In this document: positions 6,564-12,553 of the stretch, piece by piece
Numbering within the stretch: the stretch's first letter is position 1
How the letters are laid out: each line of letters starts with the position of its first letter
Assembly: GCA_030429685.1 (NCBI GenBank)
Contig: JAUIEY010000040.1
Span: 1 to 12,553 of the forward strand
Reading direction: 5' to 3'
Source of the DNA: Gammaproteobacteria bacterium
Lineage (GTDB): Bacteria > Pseudomonadota > Gammaproteobacteria > Steroidobacterales > GCA-2729495
DNA: 12,553 bases
The notes under the pieces: generated by a model
What the model was told of the DNA's origin: nothing
What the model saw: only the letters and a program-made list of their open reading frames with translations
Database searches by the model: none
Made by a program: the position numbers and the translations under genes

Positions 6564-8600
6564 ATGCGAAACCGTCTTTCGCGCAGCGTCTGCAGATTCT
6601 TGGCAGCACCTATACTGGCATTATGCGGCGCCGCGCATGCTGCACCGGTTGCGTACGAGATTGTGACCATCGGCCCGACAGATGCTGAGCACACACGCTC
6701 GACCGACACCTATCGCGCGAGTGAAGCGCAGCAAATAAATGCCGCCGGCGACGTTATCGGTTTCGCTGACCGCTTCGACGGCGCAACCGCAACCGGCCGC
6801 AGCGCCTGGCTTTACGACGGTGCGGCAACCATTAATGTCGGGCTGACCGACACCGAACACACGCGCTCGACTGACGGCTACCGCTACAGCGTTGCCGAGA
6901 ACCTCAATGCAGCCGGTGCAGTGAGCGGCTACTCCCGCCGCTATGCAGCCGGCGGCGCCAACCTCGGTCGCTCGGCATGGTTCTCCGATGGAACCACATC
7001 AACCAACATCGGCCTGACCGATACCGTCCACACCCGTGACACCGACGGATACCGCTTCAGTGCAGTGCAGTTCATGAACGACGCCGGCAATGTCGCCGGC
7101 TACGCAAATCGCTACGAGGCCGGCGGCGATCCACTCGGCCGGAGCGCCTGGCTCTTTAGCGGCTCCAGCACCGTGAATATCGGTTTGACCAATGCCGAAC
7201 ACACCAGCAGTACCGACGGTGAGCGTTTCAGTTCAGCACAGGCATTAAATGCTTCCGGTGAAGTGCTCGGTTACGCGGATCGCTTTGGCGCACTGGGAGT
7301 CGGGCTGGGCCGCAGCGCCTGGCTTTACGATGGCAGCAGCACCACGAATATCAGTCTGACCGATGCCGAACACACCCGCAGCTCCGATAACTACCGTTAC
7401 AGCTCGGCACAATATTTGAATGCAGCCGGTCAGGCAGTTGGCTTTGCCAGCCGCTACAATGCCGGCGGTGCACAAATCGGCACCAGTGCATGGCTGTATG
7501 ACGGCAGCACAACAACAAATATCAGCCTGGCCGATGCCGAACACACCCGCAGCACAGACAACTATCGATTCAGTTCGGCCCGGGCACTGAATGATAACGG
7601 CGCTGTTGCCGGTTACGCCGAACGTTTTGCTGCCGGTGGCGCGGCTAGCGGGCGCAGCGCCTGGATTTATGACGGCAGCGGTACAACGAACATCGGCCTG
7701 ACTGACGCCGAGCACACCAAGAGCACCGACGGCTTCCGTTACAGCGATACACAGGAACTCAATAATGCCGGTCAGGTGATCGGCTACGCTAACCGTTACG
7801 GTGCCGCCGGCGCGGGCACCGGCCGCAGTGCCTGGCTATACGACGGCAGCAGCACCGTCAACGTAGGCCTGACCGGCAGCGAGCACACACGCAGTACCGA
7901 CGACTACAAATACGGCAATGCACAGTTTTTAGGCAGCAGCGGCAATGCTATCGGTTACTCGGAACGCTATGCAGCGGCCGGCGCCGCGCTTGGTCGCAGC
8001 GCATGGTTCTATGACGGCAGCAGCACCGCCGATATCAGCCTGACCGATGCCACGCACACCCGCAGCACGGACGGCTATCGGTTCAGTTACGCAGAATTCA
8101 TGAACAGTGCCGATCAGGCCGCCGGTTTCGCCTACCGCTACGGTGCCGGCGGCGGTTTTATCGGGCAGTCGGCCTGGTACTTCAACGGCACGGCGACAAT
8201 AGCGCTCAACCCGTTATCTTTGCGCTCGGACGGTTATGCATACAGCGACGTTGCCTGGCTGGGTGACGATGGCCTGCTGCTGGGCACCTACACACTGTTC
8301 GACGGTCTGGACAACAATCTCGGCAGCCGGGCATTCTGGTTTACCGAGGCGGAAGGCGTTTTCGACCTGGGCACACTGGTAGGTGACAGCTTTACGGATC
8401 AGGACTGGGGCCTGCTTGCGACAGCAGTCGCCGCCAACCTGGATCAGCTGGTCATCGGCGCCGGTCTGCTCACCGATATGTCATCGGGCAGTGTGGCCTA
8501 CCTGCTGCAACCTGCCGTAATACCGGTGCCGCCGGCACTGTGGTTGTTCGTCTCGGCGCTTGGCCTGCTCGGCTGGCGTCGCAAAAACACAGCAACGTAA
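6564..8600 (+). CDS. HAF-like tandem-repeat protein with VPxxA-CTERM sorting tail
   Basis: 678 residues from ATG 6564; an in-frame TTG at 6555 is less likely because GAGAGGGG (6546-6553) is too close to it. Signal peptide 1-26 ends in AHA. Residues 38-549 are nine head-to-tail repeats, the first of 56 residues and the rest exactly 57, starting at bases 6675, 6843, 7014, 7185, 7356, 7527, 7698, 7869 and 8040. A decayed tenth covers 8211-8372. Each unit reads LTDAEHTRSTDGYRYS, then a LNAAGxVxGYAxRY strand, AGG..LGRSAWLYDG, and SSTTNIG. The LN..G.V.GY and SAWLYDG parts resemble the HAF extracellular repeat, suggesting a beta-propeller or solenoid; the EHTRSTDGYR segment is peculiar to this protein. 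The tail IPVPPALWLFVSALGLLGW with RRK is an exosortase signal. Only 14 bases separate it from the exported-protein gene at 8615, so the two form an operon. Confidence 0.85.
   Translation: MRNRLSRSVCRFLAAPILALCGAAHAAPVAYEIVTIGPTDAEHTRSTDTYRASEAQQINAAGDVIGFADRFDGATATGRSAWLYDGAATINVGLTDTEHTRSTDGYRYSVAENLNAAGAVSGYSRRYAAGGANLGRSAWFSDGTTSTNIGLTDTVHTRDTDGYRFSAVQFMNDAGNVAGYANRYEAGGDPLGRSAWLFSGSSTVNIGLTNAEHTSSTDGERFSSAQALNASGEVLGYADRFGALGVGLGRSAWLYDGSSTTNISLTDAEHTRSSDNYRYSSAQYLNAAGQAVGFASRYNAGGAQIGTSAWLYDGSTTTNISLADAEHTRSTDNYRFSSARALNDNGAVAGYAERFAAGGAASGRSAWIYDGSGTTNIGLTDAEHTKSTDGFRYSDTQELNNAGQVIGYANRYGAAGAGTGRSAWLYDGSSTVNVGLTGSEHTRSTDDYKYGNAQFLGSSGNAIGYSERYAAAGAALGRSAWFYDGSSTADISLTDATHTRSTDGYRFSYAEFMNSADQAAGFAYRYGAGGGFIGQSAWYFNGTATIALNPLSLRSDGYAYSDVAWLGDDGLLLGTYTLFDGLDNNLGSRAFWFTEAEGVFDLGTLVGDSFTDQDWGLLATAVAANLDQLVIGAGLLTDMSSGSVAYLLQPAVIPVPPALWLFVSALGLLGWRRKNTAT
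6675..8372 (+). repeat. Nine in-frame 168-171-bp coding repeats plus a decayed tenth
   Basis: Units begin at 6675 (168 bp), then every 171 bp from 6843 to 8040; the last full one ends at 8210 and 8211-8372 is a divergent copy. Conservation is clear at protein level while codons differ between units, so this is an old, selected array and not a recent minisatellite. Almost invariant residues per unit are the His-Thr pair of EHT, the Asp before GYR, and SAW. Confidence 0.85.
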
Positions 8601-8614
8601 GAGGGGAAGTTCCA

Positions 8615-10435
8615 ATGGGAATGTGGCAAAAAATGACGGCCGGACTCACCGCCGGCCTGGTGACAATGCTGATCATGCCGGTCGCAATGGCGCAGAGCCC
8701 GGAACGCATTGGCGTTCTTTATGCGGTTCATGGCGGCGCCGGCACGTGGAGCAATCAGTCATCATTTGATTCAGCAGCAGGGATTTTCTCGTATGACGAG
8801 AATTCAGTTCCCTGGAATCTGCTCTGGCAACCGGCGCAATGGGGCAACTTTCTGAACCAGCCGTCGGCCAAATTTCAGGGCGCCAAGTACGAGTTTCAGT
8901 ATCCGCGTCTTGGCGGAGTTGACCCTTTTGATGACCTTACCGCGGTGCAACTGGCGGACATGACAACATCACTGCAGACGCTGGTTGATTTTGCGCCGCT
9001 GTTCGGCATTGATGCCGATGTCGAAGTCTTTACCGACCGCATGAGCTGGATCAGCACCAATCCCGCGGATATGCCGAACCCGCGCTGGGTCTACTACCCG
9101 CAGGGCATCTGGGGCCTGGCCGGTGCGCCCAACATGACCTATTGCGGCAGCGCTTCAGACGGCGGGCCGTGGCCGGGATGCGACCCGGAACGCTTTAATG
9201 TTGACGGTGCGATCGATCGCATGCTGGACAATGATGTAGACCGCATCATTGTGGTAGACACCACCACAACCGGTGTGCGTTTCTTCAAGACTTTCGACCA
9301 GATTACGGTTGCGCAAAAAGTTGTCGATGATTACAACACTGCGAACGGCACCAGCGTAACCATAGAATGGGTGAATGACCCTACTGAAATCATGGCGGAA
9401 TCCTATCCGCTGGATACGGTAGGCCCGTTCAACTACCGCTGGACTGCCTCAGCCGGCGCACCCTCCATGGACGTTTCGGTGCCGTTGGCCGGTCGGCCGA
9501 ATCCGTTTGTTGAAGACCCCATTCTCGGCGCTGTCGTAGCCTACGGCATGCGTGACAAGGTGCGTGGCGATATTCCGGTCAGCAAACAGGCCGTGGTACT
9601 GATGAATCACCATGTGCGTCAGCATCAGCAATACTTCGACCCGAAAATCGATGACACCCTGATACTGAACCAGAACGTTCGCGCTGCGATCAAAAGCTGG
9701 TTCCCGGAGATGGATGAGAACAACATCATGGGCGCATGGTTCGGGCGCAAGACCGTCAACCCTGCGAACGGCCAGTATGAGCGCAGCCGGGAAATGCGCG
9801 GTGAAGCGCTGGGGGACGCCTTCCTCTACGAAACCAATGAAGTGCTGCCCAGCGGCCTGGATGGCTGGTTGTACTGGGATGCACTGGAGGAACTCAAGAG
9901 CCGCGGCATTGAGCACATCATTATTGTGTTCCCGCAGATTGTTACCAGTTCCGTGCTGAGCCTGGTCGAAGTGCACAACGAGATTGCCAAGGAAATCGGC
10001 TACAAGACCTGGTACCCGTGGTACACCGGCACCATGGATTTCGATAACTACCCGACCGAGGGTCACCCCTTTGCCGACTACTGGCAACCGGGTGCGCAGA
10101 CCATGTGCCGCCTGCCTGGCAGTTCCGACAACAGCGTCAAGGAACCGTGCTGCTTCGAGATGGGCGGTTGCATGGGCAGCGCGCAGCCCTATCCGCCGGA
10201 GCGGCAAACTTTGCTGACGGCAGCCATGGCCACCGACGATCCGCACCTGGTGTATGACGTGCCTGAGTACGGTCACCTGGGCTATGTCGAGGCCAATGGC
10301 GCGCCGGATCCGAATGCTCCGGTGCAGGATCAGTACACCGGCACCTGGATCATGTGGACACCGCCGGATGACCGGCCGGGCCTTGGCACTTACCTGGCTC
10401 TGAAAGTGTTCCAGCATTTATTCCCGACGCCATAA
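8615..10435 (+). CDS. Exported protein of unrecognised family, weakly chelatase-like
   Basis: 606 residues from ATG 8615, eight bases after GAGGGG (8601-8606); an upstream ATG-less extension to 8540 overlaps the previous gene and is rejected. Signal peptide: GMWQKMTAGLTAGLVTMLIM, cleavage after AMA at 26. I do not recognise the family. Two alpha/beta halves are visible, one opening with RIGVLYAVHGGAGT (31-44) and one with QAVVLMNHHVRQH (325-337). HIIIVFPQIVTSSVLSLVEVH (434-454) resembles the late strand-helix of ferrochelatase (VVPIAFVSDHIETL-type). This suggests a relative of class II chelatases, but only as inference. Candidate metal ligands are H39, H332, H333, H337, E452 and H454. Six cysteines (177, 189, 498, 512, 513, 519), clustered as C-x11-C and C-x13-CC-x5-C, could form disulphides or bind metal. 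It is probably soluble in the periplasm or secreted, and co-transcribed with the HAF-repeat protein. Confidence 0.85.
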   Translation: MGMWQKMTAGLTAGLVTMLIMPVAMAQSPERIGVLYAVHGGAGTWSNQSSFDSAAGIFSYDENSVPWNLLWQPAQWGNFLNQPSAKFQGAKYEFQYPRLGGVDPFDDLTAVQLADMTTSLQTLVDFAPLFGIDADVEVFTDRMSWISTNPADMPNPRWVYYPQGIWGLAGAPNMTYCGSASDGGPWPGCDPERFNVDGAIDRMLDNDVDRIIVVDTTTTGVRFFKTFDQITVAQKVVDDYNTANGTSVTIEWVNDPTEIMAESYPLDTVGPFNYRWTASAGAPSMDVSVPLAGRPNPFVEDPILGAVVAYGMRDKVRGDIPVSKQAVVLMNHHVRQHQQYFDPKIDDTLILNQNVRAAIKSWFPEMDENNIMGAWFGRKTVNPANGQYERSREMRGEALGDAFLYETNEVLPSGLDGWLYWDALEELKSRGIEHIIIVFPQIVTSSVLSLVEVHNEIAKEIGYKTWYPWYTGTMDFDNYPTEGHPFADYWQPGAQTMCRLPGSSDNSVKEPCCFEMGGCMGSAQPYPPERQTLLTAAMATDDPHLVYDVPEYGHLGYVEANGAPDPNAPVQDQYTGTWIMWTPPDDRPGLGTYLALKVFQHLFPTP

Positions 10436-10461
10436 ATGGCGCTCGGCAAACATACGGCACT

Positions 10462-10499
10462 AACAAAAAGGCCGGCTCAACAGAGCCGGCCTTTTTGTT
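10462..10499. terminator. Bidirectional rho-independent terminator
   Basis: AACAAAAAGGCCGGCTC (10462-10478), loop AACA, and its perfect complement (10483-10499) ending CTTTTTGTT. The 17-bp stem has an A run on one side and a T run on the other, so it serves both the 606-residue gene and the facing DUF423 gene. Confidence 0.92.
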
Positions 10500-10522
10500 G
10501 CGAGGCTAATAATTCCTGATAT

Positions 10523-10909
10523 TCAGCCCTTGGCGCGCAGCACGCCGACCGCCACCGCAAGCCAGGACAGAATCAACATCTGACCGCCGGTGGGCACCGT
10601 GTTGGTCCACGACTGAAAATCGGTGAGTGCCTGGATGTACAGCAGGCCCGCAAAAATGCACAACCCCAGTATCATCAGGATGCCGCCGATGCGAAACGGC
10701 CAGCTCGGGCCCAGCACTTTTACAAGTACGCCGAGTATGATCAGGCCGCCGCCGAAGTAATACTGCATGTCAACGGCCCAGAACCAGTTCTGAAATTCGT
10801 CCGGCGGCAATATGTCGGGCGACACATGAAAACCGAAAGCTGCCAGCATGTTGGCAACTGACAACAGCACGCAACCGACTACGATAAAAATTTTTGACTC
10901 GACCGGCAT
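10523..10909 (-). CDS. DUF423 (YgdD-like) small inner-membrane protein
   Basis: 128 residues from ATG 10909, preceded by GGGAGA at normal spacing; an in-frame TTG at 10930 is less likely. Four hydrophobic spans are visible: IFIVVGCVLLSVANMLAAFG, YFGGGLIILGVLVKVLG, IGGILMILGLCIFAGLLYIQAL, and MLILSWLAVAVGVL. The features in common with E. coli YgdD are the first span leading to AAFGFHV (compare ALGAFGAHV), FAGLLYIQALT (compare FSGSLYCLALS), and PTGGQMLILSWLAVAVG ahead of a basic end. The function of the family is not established. The middle loop DEFQNWFWAVDMQYYFGG is rich in aromatic residues. It faces the chelatase-like gene across a shared terminator and is divergent from the ferredoxin operon. 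Confidence 0.75.
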   Translation of the reverse strand: MPVESKIFIVVGCVLLSVANMLAAFGFHVSPDILPPDEFQNWFWAVDMQYYFGGGLIILGVLVKVLGPSWPFRIGGILMILGLCIFAGLLYIQALTDFQSWTNTVPTGGQMLILSWLAVAVGVLRAKG

Positions 10910-11012
10910 AAGCTTCTCCCCGGGACGCAAGGTCTCCGCATTGCTTGTATAAACGCTGCTATTTAAGCGCGGCTAACAGCATAGCGAAAGTATCGGCTCG
11001 ATAGCCGCCGCC

Positions 11013-11051
11013 GTTAACCGTTTGTTAACAATGTGTTAACCCATGGTTAAC
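11013..11051. promoter_or_regulatory. Four GTTAAC palindromes phased at exactly 11 bp
   Basis: GTTAAC occurs at 11013, 11024, 11035 and 11046, each followed by a five-base spacer, so all four lie on one face of the helix. The spacers differ (CGTTT, AATGT, CCATG), so the hexamer itself is what is conserved. Direct repeats of period 11 are typical of OmpR/PhoB-family response regulator sites. A weak -10-like CATACT lies at 11074-11079, 22 bases after the last copy and 54 bases before the ferredoxin start, which would suit activation of the ferredoxin operon. The DUF423 gene on the other side could also be controlled. Confidence 0.65.
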
Positions 11052-11133
11052 CCACCGGCTGTGTTCGGTTGCGCATACTAACGCCATTCTCAATCTAGGC
11101 TTTTTGCCGAACTGTTCATATCAGGGTTTACCG

Positions 11134-11466
11134 ATGGCTTACGTAATTACGGAAGACTGCATCCGCTGCAAATATCAGGACTGCGTGCAGGTTTGCCCGG
11201 TCGATTGTTTTCACGAGGGCGTCAACATGCTGGTCATTGACCCGGAAGAATGCATTGACTGCGGTCTTTGCGTTCCCGAATGCGAAGCGAACGCCGTTAT
11301 TGAAGACAGCGATGCAGGCGGCGCCCGCTGGCTGGAAATCAATCAGCAGTATGCGCAGCTCTGGCCCATTATTACCGACAAACATGAAGCGCCGGCCGAT
11401 GGCAGGCAATACGAAGGCGTGCCGGACAAGTTCGCCAAATATTTTGATCCGCGGCCGGCGGAATAA
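11134..11466 (+). CDS. fdxA: Seven-iron ferredoxin (3Fe-4S / 4Fe-4S), FdxA / Azotobacter FdI type
   Basis: 110 residues (Azotobacter FdI has 106). The start is ATG 11134, because MAYVITEDC matches the mature N-terminus of the family; a TTG at 11104 would add an unlike extension. Cysteines C9, C17, C21 then C40, C43, C46 and C50 reproduce the FdI set: C9, C17 and C50 for the 3Fe-4S cluster, and C21, C40, C43 and C46 for the 4Fe-4S cluster. The extra C12 and C25 of FdI are also present. CPVDCFHEG (21-29) and ECIDCGLC (39-46) are signature stretches, and the C-terminal extension (LEINQQYAQLWPIIT...) is typical. One departure: C50 is followed by Glu where a Pro is usual. It is a cytosolic low-potential electron carrier. 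The membrane-protein gene starts 14 bases downstream, suggesting it serves that system. Confidence 0.9.
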   Translation: MAYVITEDCIRCKYQDCVQVCPVDCFHEGVNMLVIDPEECIDCGLCVPECEANAVIEDSDAGGARWLEINQQYAQLWPIITDKHEAPADGRQYEGVPDKFAKYFDPRPAE

Positions 11467-11480
11467 CCAAGGAATCGACC

Positions 11481-12434
11481 ATGCGTGAAGCAACCGCCAA
11501 CCTCGCCAAATCCCGCCTGTGGCAGCCGCCTATTGTAGGCATCGTGACATTTATCCTCATGTTTGTAGCCATCGGGCTGGCGCACACGCTGATGGTCATG
11601 ATCGAACACAACCTCGGCAAGCAGAACACCTATTTGTATTCGCCGCTGATGGGTTTCGCGGGCATCGTGATGCTCTGGTATGGCATTAAATCCAAAAACG
11701 AAGCCTTTCAGACCTGGATTGGCTTTTTTGCCGGCGTGATTGTGTGGATGTGCTGGGTGGAGTTCTTTTACATGTGGTACGGCCGTGAGAACTGGGGCAT
11801 GTTGCCGCGCATGGACGGTGCCGACGGGCTTAGCGTAAGCGGCACCTGGCCCGAGTACATGATCATGGGCTCCACGGTCGGCACTCTCATGATGATGCTG
11901 TGCTACTACACTTTCGACAAAGACACCCGCTGCAATATGTTTCTGTGGTTTCAGAAACGCTTTGGGCTCAAGGAAGGACTCGGCCCGAGCACCAAATCGG
12001 CACGCGACCGCAACTACGCCATTATCACCTTTATGGAGATATTTTTTGTCACCTGGTTCTGTTATGCCTGGAACCTGCTGTGTTTTGACCCCGGCCTGGT
12101 CGGCGCGCAGGGCGAATCAAACCTGTTTCTGGCGGTGAACCTAGGCTCGGTTTTTGTTGCCACTATCTGGAGCGGCTTTTGCTTTACCCGACTGATTAAA
12201 TTCAAACGCACTTCTACCGCGCTCCGCTACGCAATTCCGGTAGGCAACATTTTCTGGATAAACGTAGAGGTGCTGGGCAAGTTTGGATTGCTGACAGAAA
12301 TCTGGGTAGACCCGTGGAGCTACACGCTGGAAATGTCGGTGATATTTGCTGCCTTCGTGGTGCTCGGCGTGCTGCTGGTACTGGCTCCCAAAAAAGAAGC
12401 CGAACTCGGCAACTGGAAGCGCAAAGGCGCCTGA
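11481..12434 (+). CDS. Unrecognised polytopic membrane protein, about eight spans
   Basis: 317 residues, AAGGA eight bases before the ATG. I do not recognise the family. About eight hydrophobic spans are visible, near residues 17-41, 53-69, 79-100, 126-145, 179-202, 214-239, 249-270 and 281-302, ending in a basic cytosolic tail (KKEAELGNWKRKGA). It is very rich in Trp, Tyr, Phe and Met. The only two histidines, H35 and H43, sit seven residues apart at the end of span 1, and acidic residues fall in or near later spans (E94, E126, E186, E263). That pattern could bind heme, metal or quinone, which is inference. Five cysteines (91, 141, 151, 194, 201) precede C234. It does not show the AmoC/PmoC metal motif I looked for. 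Its place between a ferredoxin and an exported protein suggests a membrane redox complex. Confidence 0.85.
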   Translation: MREATANLAKSRLWQPPIVGIVTFILMFVAIGLAHTLMVMIEHNLGKQNTYLYSPLMGFAGIVMLWYGIKSKNEAFQTWIGFFAGVIVWMCWVEFFYMWYGRENWGMLPRMDGADGLSVSGTWPEYMIMGSTVGTLMMMLCYYTFDKDTRCNMFLWFQKRFGLKEGLGPSTKSARDRNYAIITFMEIFFVTWFCYAWNLLCFDPGLVGAQGESNLFLAVNLGSVFVATIWSGFCFTRLIKFKRTSTALRYAIPVGNIFWINVEVLGKFGLLTEIWVDPWSYTLEMSVIFAAFVVLGVLLVLAPKKEAELGNWKRKGA

Positions 12435-12442
12435 CAACTGCT

Positions 12443-12553
12443 ATGGAAACTATGGTTATGCGGTACATCAAGACTATTCGCCACTGCGCCCTGCCCCGCC
12501 TGGCCGGCGCTGCCTGCCTCATGTTGCTGATTGCCGGCAATGCGCCAGCACGC
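12443..12553 (+). CDS. Start of an exported protein, cut by the right edge
   Basis: 37 codons are visible from ATG 12443 and the frame is open at the edge. In-frame ATGs at 12452 and 12458 are alternatives; GGAAA at 12445-12449 would best fit the 12458 start. From there the sequence is a clear signal peptide: MRYIKTIRHCALPR, then hydrophobic LAGAACLMLLIAG and a likely cleavage near NAPA. Nothing can be said of the mature protein. It begins eight bases after the membrane-protein stop, so it is the third gene of the ferredoxin operon. Confidence 0.65.
   Translation, partial: METMVMRYIKTIRHCALPRLAGAACLMLLIAGNAPAR

Noticed and set aside
7245..7715. Minus-strand repeat-containing frame
   Set aside because: Its periodicity only mirrors the 57-residue repeats of the plus-strand gene.
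9449..10417. 322-residue minus-strand frame
   Set aside because: It is the antisense shadow of the 606-residue exported protein; no ribosome site or domain sense, and the plus strand has a signal peptide, ribosome site and terminator.
10994..11007. Small hairpin CGGCT-CGAT-AGCCG
   Set aside because: A five-base stem without a T tract is easily found by chance in GC-rich spacer DNA.
11013..11051. GTTAAC array as a small CRISPR
   Set aside because: Hexamer repeats with five-base spacers are far below CRISPR repeat and spacer sizes, and no cas gene is present.
11481..12434. AmoC/PmoC-like monooxygenase subunit
   Set aside because: Span number and aromatic content are loosely similar, but the Asp/His/His metal motif of that family is missing; only two histidines exist, both in the first span region.

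Overview
The window reads as chromosomal DNA of a Gram-negative bacterium, most likely a gammaproteobacterium. The evidence is an OxyR whose redox cysteines fall at the Escherichia coli numbers (C199/C208), an Azotobacter-type seven-iron ferredoxin, a DUF423 protein, exported proteins with VPxxA-type CTERM tails (which need an outer-membrane cell and an exosortase encoded elsewhere), and a moderately GC-rich coding style. I cannot name the genus. There is no RNA gene, transposon, phage gene or CRISPR array.

Region 1 (1-5496) looks like a peroxide and iron block. A minus-strand FAD-linked oxidase runs off the left edge. Divergent from it is a two-gene unit: a small dimeric alpha/beta-barrel (monooxygenase-like) protein, then a 95-residue protein of the encapsulated-ferritin (EncFtn) family. 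The EncFtn protein keeps the ferroxidase residues but ends without an encapsulin-targeting tail, and no encapsulin gene lies in the window. Converging on it is oxyR, which is divergent from katG. The shared oxyR-katG spacer holds an almost perfect tandem OxyR operator. KatG carries a Sec signal peptide, so it is probably periplasmic. A long hairpin and a bidirectional terminator close this block.

Region 2 (5518-10499) is about surface or exported proteins. Two VPxxA-CTERM proteins are transcribed away from each other, across about 430 bp that holds a 16-bp direct repeat. One is small, with four cysteines. The other is built of nine 56-57-residue HAF-like repeats plus a decayed tenth. The repeat protein is followed after 14 bp by an exported 606-residue protein of unrecognised family, with a weak resemblance to the ferrochelatase/CbiK chelatase fold. 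A perfect 17-bp-stem bidirectional terminator ends the pair.

Region 3 (10523-12553) has a minus-strand DUF423 membrane protein. Divergent from it is an operon: seven-iron ferredoxin, an unrecognised membrane protein with about eight spans, and the beginning of an exported protein cut by the right edge. Upstream of the operon are four GTTAAC palindromes at an exact 11-bp period, an arrangement typical of operators for OmpR/PhoB-type response regulators.

The best candidates for undescribed biology are the tail-less EncFtn with its barrel-protein partner, the HAF-repeat CTERM protein with its exported partner, and the ferredoxin/membrane-protein operon under the phased GTTAAC array.
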